NCBI GenBank assembly: GCA_023423895.1
Contig: JAFAER010000198.1
Location: 30,189 to 94,188 of the forward strand
Source of the DNA: Pseudomonadota bacterium
GTDB taxonomy: Bacteria > Myxococcota_A > Polyangia > Polyangiales > Polyangiaceae
DNA length: 64,000 nucleotides
Direction: 5' to 3'
The notes below the pieces were generated by a model, which did no database searches, was not told the origin of the DNA, and saw only the letters and a list, made by a program, of their open reading frames with translations. Positions 8,520-17,069 of this stretch are shown here, piece by piece (position 1 is the first letter of the stretch; each line of letters starts with the position of its first letter). Made by a program: the position numbers and the translations under genes.

Positions 8520-9706
8520 TGCACCACCTCGTCGCAGGGCTCCACCACGCACCGACCGTTGACGCAGGCCTGACCTTCGACCGCGTTGCAGCGAACCCCG
8601 CATCCCCCGCAGTTGAGCGGGTCGTCGAGGAGGCTCACCTCACAGCCGTTGCCGCTGTTGCCGTCGCAGTCACCCCAGTTCGGGGAGCAGCGGTAATCGC
8701 AGACCCCTTGTTCGCAGACCGGGCGCCCATGCGCCGGATCCGGATCCTGCGCGATACCGATGAGGCCGATCGAGCGCCGGTCGCCTGGGCACTGCACACC
8801 GCAAGAGCCGCAGTTGTTGACGTCGCTCTCGAGGTACGTGCACGTCGACGTCGAGCAGAGGGTCATCCCCGAGTCGCAGAGGCACTTGCCGCTGGCGCAT
8901 CGCTGGCCCGCGGCGCACACGTTCCCGCAGCCGCCGCAGTTGTTCGCGTCGTTCGCGCCGTTGACCTCGCAGCCGTCCGTGCCGGGCTCGAACAGGTCCT
9001 TGTTGCAGTCGAATCGGAGGTTCAGGCACGTGAGCGCGTTGCACGTCCCCTGGACGCACGTACGCGATGCGCCGACCGGAGGTGGACCATGCGGATTCGG
9101 CGGGCAGACGTTGCCGCAGGCGCCGCAGTTTTGATTGTCGGTATCGAGACGCCTGCACGAGTTCGAGTCGGCGCAGTACTCGCCGTCCCTGCATCCGCAC
9201 TCGCCGTTGTCACAGATGTCGACGCACTGGATCCCGCAGCCGCCGCAGTTGTTCTTGTCTCGGGAGATGTTCGTCTCGCAGCCGTCCTCGACGACCCCGT
9301 TGCAGTCGGCATGCGTCGAGAGGCAGACAGGCTGGCATTCGCCGTCGACGCATTTCGTGAACGCGTTGACCGACGTCATGTAGGGCGTCGACCGCGGACA
9401 GTGGCGTCCGCAGGCTCCGCAGTTGTCGTTGTCGTTCAGCAGATCGACGGCGCACGGGAACGGGTTGTTCGAGCACGTCGTCCGCCCTTCAGGGCACTTG
9501 TTCGTCGCGCACATCGCGACGGTGCTGGCGTCGGGCGCGAGGGCGGGGGGAGGAGGCGTCCCGGCGTCGGGGTCCACGAACCCGGGCTCCTCGGCGCCGT
9601 CCTGACTATCGGTCGCGAGCACCTCGCGCTTGGATCCACAGCCTGCGGCCAGTGCCGTGGTGAACACGACGAGGCCGAGGGGAAGCAGACGGAAACGTCG
9701 TCCCAT
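8516..9706 (-). CDS. Six-repeat Cys-rich lipoprotein, first surface gene of locus A
   Basis: The product has 396 residues, a lipoprotein signal ending ALAAGC and a Pro/Asp linker. Six Cys-rich units follow, each built on NCGxCGxxC (DNCGACGRHC, NNCGGCGIQC, QNCGACGNVC, NNCGGCGNVC, NNCGSCGVQC, LNCGGCGVRC) and usually followed by a WGDCDGNSGNGCE-type segment. Even cysteine numbers per unit suggest stacked disulphide-bonded modules outside the cytoplasm. The C-terminal GQACVNGRCVVEPCDE is nearly shared with its paralogues. It is the promoter-proximal gene of locus A; 140 nt separate it from the CotH gene, the likely place of the locus promoter. Function is unknown; an adhesive or stalk-like surface role is an inference. 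Confidence 0.75.
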   Translation of the reverse strand: MGRRFRLLPLGLVVFTTALAAGCGSKREVLATDSQDGAEEPGFVDPDAGTPPPPALAPDASTVAMCATNKCPEGRTTCSNNPFPCAVDLLNDNDNCGACGRHCPRSTPYMTSVNAFTKCVDGECQPVCLSTHADCNGVVEDGCETNISRDKNNCGGCGIQCVDICDNGECGCRDGEYCADSNSCRRLDTDNQNCGACGNVCPPNPHGPPPVGASRTCVQGTCNALTCLNLRFDCNKDLFEPGTDGCEVNGANDANNCGGCGNVCAAGQRCASGKCLCDSGMTLCSTSTCTYLESDVNNCGSCGVQCPGDRRSIGLIGIAQDPDPAHGRPVCEQGVCDYRCSPNWGDCDGNSGNGCEVSLLDDPLNCGGCGVRCNAVEGQACVNGRCVVEPCDEVVQ

Positions 9707-9846
9707 GAGTAAATGTGTCCATCTGATGCCGCAGAGCGATCACACCAGGTGAACCGGGACGTACGATTTTCCGCGCCCCCCCTTCGAGCTGAGCTAGCGC
9801 GATACGGCTGAGGTAGGGCGCGTCGAAGGCAGGTCTGCCCTGACCT

Positions 9847-11502
9847 CTACTGGGGCACGTACATCGGCGTGAGGTACGACCAGCGCTCGTCGATCCACTT
9901 GCGCATGGTCTCCCGTTCGGTGTCGAACGTCGCCTCGCTCTGAAGCTTGGCCCAGACGCTGTAGCTCTTACGTGCGGCGTTCCACTTCCGGTCATCACGG
10001 AGCGCAGAAGGATGGACCTCCGTGCTCATCTGATCGAAGAGCTCGAGCATCGACGCTTGGCTCATCGGACCCTCGAGCGCGGCCGCGTAGCGTGCCTCGA
10101 GTCGTGCGAGGAGCGCGGGGCTCTCGATGATGCGCTGCCAGATTCCGTTGTACGTGGACGGAGCTTTGGAGCCTCTTCCCAGCTCGCGCGGCGAGAGCGG
10201 GCTCCTGTCCCACGACTGGCCGAACGTCGCGTTCATGTCCCACGGGATGTACCGGAAGCGCCGATCCGGACCGTCCGAGTCGATGTAGACGAGCGAGTTC
10301 TTCCCGAAGTTATCGTAGGCGGTCAGCGCCGTCGTCAAGATGTACCAGTCGAGGAAGTCCTCGGTGCGGAGGACCGAATCGATGGTGCTCTCGATCTCTT
10401 CATCGGTCGAATCCGATGTCCACCTGAGCAGCCTGAACAGATCCTCGAAGTCGTCCTCCGGCTCGCCGTCGCTCTTCTCGTAGCCGACGGCCAGATCGGT
10501 CTTGGGCTTCCCGTTGTTGAGCGTCGTTCGGTAGTTCCCGGTATGGGCCTCCGACTTGAAGATGTTGCCGTTCTTGTCGAGCCCGCGCACGCCCATCAGG
10601 TGATCGCCGATGTCGTCCGTGACCTGATAGAGCCCCTGGTACACGCCGTCGATGAAGACGACGGCGCTCGCCTGATCGATGCGGATGTTCTCCGGATCGA
10701 GCCGGTTCCACATCTCGAACGCGAGACGCGTTCGGATTTGCGAAACGTCGTCGAACGTCTGCGTGAGGATGACGCGGCGTCGGCCTTCGAACGCCTCGAG
10801 GCCCGGCGCCCCGTGGAATGGGTCGTCCTTCGTGAACCTGAGCGTGAAGCTCTTCTTCGGGAAGGCGAGGGACGTCGCGCCTCGGCAGCGGAGCTCGGCG
10901 CCCTCGTGCGCGCGCCCATCGACGATGATGTCGGCAGGGACGGGATCGCGGCGTACCGCGTCCTTGCAGTACATCGGGTCGTCCGAGTGCCACGTGAGAT
11001 GAATGACGGGCAGACCGTGCTCTTCGAGGTACTGCGTGCGGTCGACCAGCGGCGCGTTGCCTGGAGCATCGAAGCGGTCGAGGATCGTCCCGGAGATGCG
11101 CGTGTTCGACGTCCCGTCGGACACGACGACCTCGAACGGGCCGGCCTGATCGAGCCGAGGCGTCCACGAGAGCGTCGAAGTCTCGGAGTCGAACGACGCG
11201 CCGTCGGGCAGCTGCGCGGGCGCAGTGAGCGCACCTGCGCACCGGATGTTCCAGTGGATCTCGGTCGCTTCTTCCGGGAAGTAGGCCATGTCCGACCCGC
11301 AGGCGACGTCGTAGTCGACGACGGGCGGCACGTCGGCGTCGCCCCCATCGGGGGGCTCGACCTTGACGTCCGCGACGTCGCGGTCGTCCCCTCCGTCTGC
11401 CGTTTCTCCGCGAGGTGCCGTTTCGTCGCCACACCCGGAGCCTGATGCCAGCACTCCCGCGACGAGGATGGGAAGCAGCGTGAGGTGGAGAGCTCGCTTC
11501 AC
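9847..11502 (-). CDS. CotH kinase family lipoprotein
   Basis: The protein has 551 residues. A GTG at 11502 with CGGAG 7 nt upstream starts a lipoprotein signal ending ASGSGC; the longer open frame has no signal. After a Gly/Asp linker comes an Ig-like putative domain (DGASFDSETSTLSWTPRLDQ). The CotH kinase domain follows: PVIHLTWHSDD, LRCRGATSLAFPKKSFTLRF, FDDVSQIRTRLAFEMW, KNSLVYIDS and RFRYIPWDMNATFG, which supplies the metal-binding Asp. Family members in Bacillus phosphorylate spore-coat proteins. Here secretion suggests phosphorylation of surface proteins, spore coat or matrix, which is plausible for a fruiting myxobacterium. It is transcribed on the same strand as locus A, upstream of it, but 140 nt separate them. 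Confidence 0.8.
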   Translation of the reverse strand: MKRALHLTLLPILVAGVLASGSGCGDETAPRGETADGGDDRDVADVKVEPPDGGDADVPPVVDYDVACGSDMAYFPEEATEIHWNIRCAGALTAPAQLPDGASFDSETSTLSWTPRLDQAGPFEVVVSDGTSNTRISGTILDRFDAPGNAPLVDRTQYLEEHGLPVIHLTWHSDDPMYCKDAVRRDPVPADIIVDGRAHEGAELRCRGATSLAFPKKSFTLRFTKDDPFHGAPGLEAFEGRRRVILTQTFDDVSQIRTRLAFEMWNRLDPENIRIDQASAVVFIDGVYQGLYQVTDDIGDHLMGVRGLDKNGNIFKSEAHTGNYRTTLNNGKPKTDLAVGYEKSDGEPEDDFEDLFRLLRWTSDSTDEEIESTIDSVLRTEDFLDWYILTTALTAYDNFGKNSLVYIDSDGPDRRFRYIPWDMNATFGQSWDRSPLSPRELGRGSKAPSTYNGIWQRIIESPALLARLEARYAAALEGPMSQASMLELFDQMSTEVHPSALRDDRKWNAARKSYSVWAKLQSEATFDTERETMRKWIDERWSYLTPMYVPQ

Positions 11503-11861
11503 GGGCGCTCCGTCCTCGTTCGTGCGTCGAGATGGCGGATGACGCGTCGCGGTCGGCAAGCGTGGGGGCACATCGTCGTGGTCGGTTCGCACCGACGAAG
11601 CTCGCGGGAGAGGCGAGCGTGGGTCGAGATCATTTCTCGGCCCGGATTCAACGTTCATACCACAAACGACGAATCGCGATGCTTGTGGGGCCAAGCACTT
11701 AGGGGCGACTCGGCATGCCAAGCTGTGCCGCGACTGACGACGGCGTCAGAGCACGAACAGTGACGCCGCACGAGCTCATCCGATCGTTTATCTCATCTGC
11801 ACGGGCTTGGGCAGAGCTTCGCGCGCGTCAGAATCGCACTCAGCGGCTATCCTGCGTGCGC
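11503..11861. other. Divergent intergenic region (CotH / GNAT)
   Basis: These 359 bases separate the divergent CotH-kinase and GNAT genes. They include the least GC-rich stretch nearby (about 11650-11690). In-frame upstream extensions of both genes run into this region but are not supported by signal peptides or conserved sequence. Promoters for both genes should lie here. TATCCT at 11848-11853 ends 8 nt before the GNAT start. No RNA gene or clear terminator is seen. Confidence 0.5.
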
Positions 11862-12746
11862 GTGAGCTTGCCGTCGGAGACCGAGACACCGTCGTCCTTG
11901 CAGCTCCGTCGCGGCGAGGCTGCCGATCTCGAAGCGCTCGAGACGTACCTCGAAGCGCGCGCCGACACGTGCATGCTCGTCCGAGGCAACCTGCGGCAGG
12001 TCGGGCTCGCCTGGTCGGGCAGGCGGTACGAAGCGCAGTACATGCTCGCGTGGCGCGACGCATCCGTCGTCGGTGTCGTCGGGCACGCGTGGAACGGGAT
12101 GTTCGTCGTCCAGGCCGACGAGGCCGTCGCCGAGCTCGCGCGCGCGACCCTCGCGTGGAGCGGCCGTCCGGTCACCGGCTTCGCGGGGCCGCTCGAGCAG
12201 GTCGTCGAGGTCCGGGCCGCGCTCGGTCTCGCCGGGGCGAAGGCATCGCTCGACTCCGACGAGATCTTGATGTCCCTCCGGCTCGACGAGGTGCAGGTGC
12301 CGCCGCCGCTCGTCGACGGCCGCGTACGAGGACGCCACGCGGTCGCCGAGGATCGCGACCTGCTCGTCTCGTGGCGGATCGGCTACACGCTCGAGCTCCT
12401 CGGCAAGGAGCGTGGTCCGGAGGTCGAAGCGGAAGCGGCGGACGTGATCGACGCTGCGCTCGCGGAGGATCGCCTCTGGGTGCTCGAGGACGGCGGCGCT
12501 CGTGTCGCCATGACGTCGTTCAACGCCATGCTTCCGGACTGCGTCCAGGTCGGCGGTGTCTACACGCCGCCTGCGCTGCGCGGACGTGGCTACGCACGAG
12601 CGGTGGTCGCCGCGTCGCTGCTCGAGCAGCGAGGGCGCGGGGTGCGTCGCGCCGTCCTTTTCACTGCGGGCGCCGATGCGGAGGCCGCATATCGCGCAAT
12701 AGGCTTCGTAGCGACAGGCCGCTTCGGTCTCGTCCTCCTCGCATGA
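11862..12746 (+). CDS. GNAT family N-acetyltransferase
   Basis: From the GTG at 11862 the product is 294 residues. The C-terminal half carries the acetyl-CoA-binding motif A of GNAT enzymes (RGRGYARAVVAASLL) after a beta strand (DCVQVGGVYTPPALRGRG), then AYRAIGFVATGRFGLV, typical of the domain end. The N-terminal half resembles a degenerate second GNAT-like fold. An ATG at 11715 would add 49 residues of low-complexity sequence. The GTG is preferred because the family-like sequence begins just after it and a -10-like TATCCT lies 8 nt upstream. It would transfer an acetyl group to an amine substrate that cannot be predicted. Confidence 0.7.
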   Translation: MSLPSETETPSSLQLRRGEAADLEALETYLEARADTCMLVRGNLRQVGLAWSGRRYEAQYMLAWRDASVVGVVGHAWNGMFVVQADEAVAELARATLAWSGRPVTGFAGPLEQVVEVRAALGLAGAKASLDSDEILMSLRLDEVQVPPPLVDGRVRGRHAVAEDRDLLVSWRIGYTLELLGKERGPEVEAEAADVIDAALAEDRLWVLEDGGARVAMTSFNAMLPDCVQVGGVYTPPALRGRGYARAVVAASLLEQRGRGVRRAVLFTAGADAEAAYRAIGFVATGRFGLVLLA

Positions 12747-13010
12747 AGGAGCGAAGAGCGTCACGCGCGCTGTCATCCGCGACGTGCGAGCCCTTTGGCT
12801 CGTCATGAAAGGGTTCCCTTTGGCCACGGAGGATTGGGTCCAACTGCGAACGCCTCGCCTCCAAAGATCCGCTCTTCTTCATGCCTCGTCGCCCGCGGTC
12901 CGTCCCGGCCATCGCCGGGTTCTTCAATTGGAGTTTGCTCCGGAGGCGCTTCCTGCTCCTCTGCAATGGCGCTGGCGCGTCTGAGCTCGTCGACGTCCGG
13001 CTCGGCATCC

Positions 13011-13898
13011 CTACTTCTTCCGGCAGCCCTTGCCGCCTTCCCAGTTGCACGTCGGCGGCCAGAAGTCGTCCGCGCAGTCGGGCGCCTTGCAGCGACAGTC
13101 GGTCGGACCGTCCCATTCGTAGTGCCACGCCTCGTAGTTGAGGCGGCGCGCGCCGACGGTGTCGTTGGTGAGCGCCTCGTCGAGCAGTCGCGAGGCGGTC
13201 CGGAAGTCGATGCCGGCGCCGAGTCTGCTCTCGGCCGCTGCCGAGCACGAGGTCGCGGTCTTGCCCTTCGCGTCGACGAGGACGATGTCGCAGCCCTTTC
13301 CTCCGCTGTGCGCCGAAGCTCCGGGCCACGCGAGCCCCAGCTCGTTCGGGTCCTTGCCCTGAAGGATGAAGTAGCACTCCTTCTTGATGTCGTGGATGCC
13401 GTCACGCCAGCAGTTGTTGACGCGAACCGTGTACCCGTACTCCTTCCGATCCGGCGACGCCTCCAGCCAGGCATCGAGCCGCTCCAGCCCTGCGACGGTC
13501 TCCGCGGTCGCGCGCGCGCCCGAGTCGGCCGTCACGTAGGTCATCTTCGGCAACCGCTCGAGCAGCGGGGAGCTCGCCGCGAGGAGGCCGTCGCCCGTCG
13601 GGACGCGCGTGCAGTGCGCGCCGCCGGACGGCAGCACGTCGCATGCGGCGGAGCAGAAGCGCGTGCAGTCCTCCATGCCGCGGCATGCGACGCCGAAGCT
13701 GTTGGTGGTGCTGTACGTCGCCTCGGTCGGCGCCTTCATGTTCGCCGAGACAGGCTCGACGCGGCTCGCGGAACCTTCTTCGTCCGCTGGAGCCGTCGCC
13801 GCCAGGATCTCGTCCTCATTGGGGCTGGAGCATCCAGCAAGCGCCAGCCCGACGCTCAAGCCGAGGACCGTCGATGAAACTCGATCGAGGGTGAACAT
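13011..13898 (-). CDS. M15-type D-Ala-D-Ala carboxypeptidase-like lipoprotein
   Basis: The ATG at 13898 has AAGGAGGA at ideal distance and starts a 295-residue lipoprotein (signal ending LALAGC). The Zn-peptidase signature of the M15 (VanY/DacB-like) family is present: His and Asp in AHSGGKGCDIV and His in NYEAWHYEW. The region before it (ETVAGLERLDAWLEA; GYTVRVNNCWRDG) matches the usual strand order. Several extra cysteines, including a Cys-rich C-terminus, suggest disulphides. Predicted role: periplasmic or surface trimming of peptidoglycan stem peptides, of its own wall or of prey. It diverges from the phosphatase-fold lipoprotein at 14286. Confidence 0.75.
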   Translation of the reverse strand: MFTLDRVSSTVLGLSVGLALAGCSSPNEDEILAATAPADEEGSASRVEPVSANMKAPTEATYSTTNSFGVACRGMEDCTRFCSAACDVLPSGGAHCTRVPTGDGLLAASSPLLERLPKMTYVTADSGARATAETVAGLERLDAWLEASPDRKEYGYTVRVNNCWRDGIHDIKKECYFILQGKDPNELGLAWPGASAHSGGKGCDIVLVDAKGKTATSCSAAAESRLGAGIDFRTASRLLDEALTNDTVGARRLNYEAWHYEWDGPTDCRCKAPDCADDFWPPTCNWEGGKGCRKK

Positions 13899-14285
13899 TG
13901 TCGAGTTCCTCCTTCGAGCGGTCCTGCGGTGCATTCTCGACGCCAAGGCGTGAGCGCTGCCCGTCCGTGTTTCACGTCAGGCGCAGCGGGAGAAGACACA
14001 TCGAACGAGCGATGGTGCGCGCTCCGCTCGCTCGGAAACCGCGCACGGCACGACGGACAAGCTCGCGTTTCTCCGGGCCTCGAAGGGCAGGGATTGCGCT
14101 AGATGCGCAACGAGAAAGATGCGCCGGCTCCTGCTCAACGCTCGCATCGAACGGTGGGCCCCGCATCGGCATAGTGATCCAGCCGGATGAAGGGGAACGG
14201 CGCGAGCCGCGTCCCTGCGAGCGCCATTTTGCGGGCACTTCCCGCTCGGTCGCGGTGGGAACGGGCTGTGCAGTCCCACGCGACC
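13899..14285. other. Divergent intergenic region with inverted repeat
   Basis: These 387 bases lie between two divergent lipoprotein genes. Immediately before the ATG at 14286 is an inverted repeat, GTGGGA (14255-14260) and TCCCAC (14274-14279), which could be an operator or a 5' hairpin occluding translation. A good ribosome site (AAGGAGGA) serves the minus-strand gene. Open frames crossing this region read through the starts of both neighbours and are not supported. Confidence 0.45.
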
Positions 14286-15320
14286 ATGACGACTTACGGC
14301 CCGTCCCTGCTTCGCCGTGTCCCTCTCTTCGCGTCGGTCATCTCGATCATCGCCCTCGCATCCGGGCTGGCGGGCTGCGCCTTCGATTCGGACGACGAGC
14401 TCACCGACGAGGCCGCCTACGACGTGAAGGACGGCAAGAAGAACAAGAACAAGAACAAGGGAAACGGCGGCGGGAAGAACGAGCCGAAGAACGAGGGCCG
14501 TCGGTTCGACGTGCTCACGCACAACGTCGGCGGGGGCGCGGAGAACGACGACGGCCTCGTGGGCATCAGCTACACGTTCTCCCGCATCAAGGCGACGAAC
14601 CCCGACGTCGTGATGCTCGAGGAGGTCTGCTACGCGCAGTATCAGGCGTTCCTGCAGGCATTCCCGGGCTGGAGCGTTCTCTTCGCCCCGATGACCGAGA
14701 ACATCGGCGGCGAGAAGTGTGGCGGGACGCCGAAAGGACAGCTTCTCGCCTCACCGCGCGCGATGACGGAAGCGATCCGGCAGGACCTCGGCGATCCCGA
14801 CGGCGCGAAGTACTTCACCCTCCTCTGCGGTGAGGTGCCGATCCCCAACACGGCTCGGAAGGTCCTCGCATGCGTCACCCATCTTCGCGCGCAGGGCAAC
14901 GACCCCGCCGCAGCCGAAGCCGCACGCGACAGGCAGGTCTGGCGCATCGCGAACGCGCTCAACCCGCGCGCCAACTCCGGTCAGGCGGTCGTCATCGCAG
15001 GTGACTTCAACGCGAGCCCAGGAAAGAAGGCGCTCGACCACCTCTATCGGCTGACGCGCTTCGGTAACTACAACGGCGGGAAGTTCGACGAGGCGGATCA
15101 GTCCAACCCGAACCGTGAGCGCTACGCCAACAGGGAAGACGTCCGCTGCGCTGCCGATGCGTGTCGGAGCGGCGAAGGCACGATGACGAACAACGCCGCG
15201 AAGCTCGATCACGTCTTCTTCTCGCACAATCGCATCAGCGGACGGATGGGCGCCGAGATCGAAGGTTCGGGAGGCTCGGGCCACAAGCTGTATCGCGCGT
15301 GGGCGAAGCTCGATCTCTGA
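14286..15320 (+). CDS. Endonuclease/exonuclease/phosphatase-fold lipoprotein
   Basis: This 344-residue lipoprotein has a signal ending ASGLAGC and a Lys/Asn/Gly-rich linker (~35 residues). A DNase I-like EEP domain follows: DVLTHNVGGG, PDVVMLEEVC, ACVTHLRAQG, VVIAGDFNAS and KLDHVFFS. In the usual terminal SDH motif the aspartate is replaced (GSGHK); the histidine remains. The family cleaves phosphodiesters in DNA, RNA or phospholipid head groups. Its export suggests an extracellular nuclease or sphingomyelinase-like role. The longer open frame back to 14187 lacks a signal at its start. An inverted repeat lies just upstream of the ATG. Confidence 0.75.
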   Translation: MTTYGPSLLRRVPLFASVISIIALASGLAGCAFDSDDELTDEAAYDVKDGKKNKNKNKGNGGGKNEPKNEGRRFDVLTHNVGGGAENDDGLVGISYTFSRIKATNPDVVMLEEVCYAQYQAFLQAFPGWSVLFAPMTENIGGEKCGGTPKGQLLASPRAMTEAIRQDLGDPDGAKYFTLLCGEVPIPNTARKVLACVTHLRAQGNDPAAAEAARDRQVWRIANALNPRANSGQAVVIAGDFNASPGKKALDHLYRLTRFGNYNGGKFDEADQSNPNRERYANREDVRCAADACRSGEGTMTNNAAKLDHVFFSHNRISGRMGAEIEGSGGSGHKLYRAWAKLDL

Positions 15321-15466
15321 TGTGAGTATCCCCGCCGTCATCCGTCCGGGTGACGCTCCGCGGCCGCCGTCCCGCATTGCGCTGGGTGAAGTGACCATTG
15401 CCGCGATCGCCCTCTCCCGCAACGCTGATGGGGCGCGTGCGATGTGCACGTCTGCGGGAGGTCACC

Positions 15467-16237
15467 TTGAACTTCGAGAAGCTGCTCGGTCCGCGATTCA
15501 TTCCCGTCGCCCTGTCGAGTCTGGCCGCCGCCGGCCTCGTCCTCTGCCTGACCAAGGAAGCGCGCGCGGATTGGTGTGGCGCCGAGGGCGAGCGCGCGTG
15601 CACGCTCGGGGAGAAGTTCCCGAGCTGCAACGTCAACCTCGTGGAGGGCGGCGGTCGATGCGTGCGTCCGCTCTGCGGCCAAGAAGGACAGCGAGGATGT
15701 TCGGTCGTCGAGCGAGCGAAGATCGATCCGGTGCTCAAGACGCCGGCCGCATACCCGTGTGATCAGAACCTGAAGCACGATTTGCTGAAGAACGTCTGCT
15801 CCCACCCGCCCTGCGGCCGCGAAGGCAGCAACGCGTGCACCGTCTTCGAGCGCGTCCCGAGCTGCGATCTCAATCTCGTCGAACAGGCCGGCAAGTGCGT
15901 GAAGCCGCCGTTGTGCGGCCGCCTCGGTCAGGCCGCGTGCACGGTGACGGTGCGCATCCCGAGCTGCGACGCGGACCTCGTGGAGCGCCTCGGCGTATGC
16001 GAGCGCGCAGGCTCTGCGCCGGCCTCCGCGCCTGCGCCTGCTCCCGCTCCGAAGCCTGCTGCGCCTGCGCCCGCTCCGAAGCCTGCTGCTCCTGCGCCCC
16101 CGCCGCCTGCGCCGCAGAACAAGAGCGCGCCGCCACCGCCACCGCCTCCGGCCACCGGCAAGTCGGCGCCTCCGCCTCCGCCGCGCTCTGCACCTCCGCC
16201 GCCGGCGCCACGCCCGACGCCGCCTCCGCCGCGGTGA
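15467..16237 (+). CDS. Secreted protein: four Cys-rich repeats and Pro/Ala-rich tail
   Basis: A TTG at 15467 is preceded by GGGAGG at 5 nt and starts a signal peptide (…LVLCLTKEARA, cleavage before DWC). Upstream ATG and GTG codons have no ribosome site. Four related units of about 40-50 residues follow, each with a CGxxGxxAC start and a PSCxxxLVExxGxC end (for example CGREGSNAC with VPSCDLNLVEQAGKC). The last ~75 residues are almost entirely Ala, Pro and Lys, a likely extended spacer through or along the cell envelope. I do not recognise the repeat as a named domain. About 256 residues; an isolated gene. Confidence 0.65.
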   Translation: MNFEKLLGPRFIPVALSSLAAAGLVLCLTKEARADWCGAEGERACTLGEKFPSCNVNLVEGGGRCVRPLCGQEGQRGCSVVERAKIDPVLKTPAAYPCDQNLKHDLLKNVCSHPPCGREGSNACTVFERVPSCDLNLVEQAGKCVKPPLCGRLGQAACTVTVRIPSCDADLVERLGVCERAGSAPASAPAPAPAPKPAAPAPAPKPAAPAPPPPAPQNKSAPPPPPPPATGKSAPPPPPRSAPPPPAPRPTPPPPR

Positions 16238-16340
16238 ACGGCGAGCTGGACGACGAGGCCGTTGCGCGGCCAACGCGTCTAGAGTCGAGCTCGCCATCTC
16301 ACGCGAGACGAAGGAGAAGCTCGAACGCGTCCGCGATCTC

Positions 16341-17069
16341 ATGCGCCATCGCAATCCCGGCGGCGATCTCGAGACGATCTTCGTTCGCGCCCTCGATCTC
16401 CTCCTGGCGAAGCTCGACAAAGGGCGCCTTGGAAGAACCACGAAAGCAGCTGCAAGGTCGAATGCAGATGGTGCGAAGAGCACGCAGCAGGGTGATGTGG
16501 TCATCGCCCATCGCATCGCCGCGCCTCGCTCACAGCGCGGCGATGCGACTCGCTCACAGCGAGGCGATGCGACTCGCTCACAGCGAGTAGAGGCGACCAT
16601 TGCCCGTCGAGATGACGCGACGAGCTCACCTCCGGACGACGAGCCGTCGACGCGCCGCAGCCACATCCCGCTGGCGGTTCAGCGCGAGGTCTTCGCTCGC
16701 GACGGAGAACAGTGCACGTACTTCGATGTCGAAGGGAACCGGTGCCCGGCGCGCGGATTCCTCGAGCTGGATCACATCAAGGCCAAGGCGCTCGGCGGAA
16801 GCGACGAGCTCACCAATCTTCGCCTCAGGTGCAAGGTCCACATTCGCCTGCACACAGAGCAGGACTTCGGCCGCGACTACGTCGAGAAGCGGATCCGCTC
16901 GCGACAACGGAAGTCCGTTGCGGCCCACCTGCCCGTGTTCGAGACCGCCGCGCGTGCCTTCGCTCCCTCCGCTGCGGACGTGGTCGAGACCGATGAGACC
17001 GACCGCGCTTTCGGTGGCGAGCACGTCGAGAAGTGGATTGGACGTAGCGCTCGCTACTTGGTGCAGTAG
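16341..17069 (+). CDS. HNH endonuclease, N-terminally shortened
   Basis: The C-terminal part has the HNH core: a C-x-n-C pair (EQCTYFDVEGNRC), FLELDHIKAKALGG, then LTNLRLRCKVH. The start region (DLMRHRNPGGDLETIFVRALDLLLAKLDK) matches the middle of a common myxobacterial HNH family, and related sequence continues upstream of the ATG (about 16284-16340: VELAISRETKEKLERVR) without a start codon. The gene therefore seems to have lost the ~150 N-terminal residues of the usual protein. A 24-bp tandem repeat (three units) lies between the two conserved parts. It may be a remnant or still encode a nuclease. It overlaps the convergent Cys-rich gene by 16 nt. Confidence 0.6.
   Translation: MRHRNPGGDLETIFVRALDLLLAKLDKGRLGRTTKAAARSNADGAKSTQQGDVVIAHRIAAPRSQRGDATRSQRGDATRSQRVEATIARRDDATSSPPDDEPSTRRSHIPLAVQREVFARDGEQCTYFDVEGNRCPARGFLELDHIKAKALGGSDELTNLRLRCKVHIRLHTEQDFGRDYVEKRIRSRQRKSVAAHLPVFETAARAFAPSAADVVETDETDRAFGGEHVEKWIGRSARYLVQ
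16525..16596 (+). repeat. Tandem repeat, three 24-bp units in HNH gene
   Basis: Units at 16525-16548, 16549-16572 and 16573-16596 share ctcgctcacagcg followed by a variable end. They encode an eight-residue repeat of the form TRSQRGDA within the linker of the HNH protein. The length is a multiple of three, so copy-number change would keep the frame. Confidence 0.85.

Noticed and set aside
16525..16596. Possible CRISPR-like array
   Set aside because: Units are contiguous 24-bp repeats with no spacers and lie in frame within the HNH gene.
15338..16666. Minus-strand frame opposite the Cys-repeat gene
   Set aside because: Arg-rich shadow of the Pro/Ala-rich tail; the plus strand has a ribosome site, a signal peptide and regular Cys repeats.
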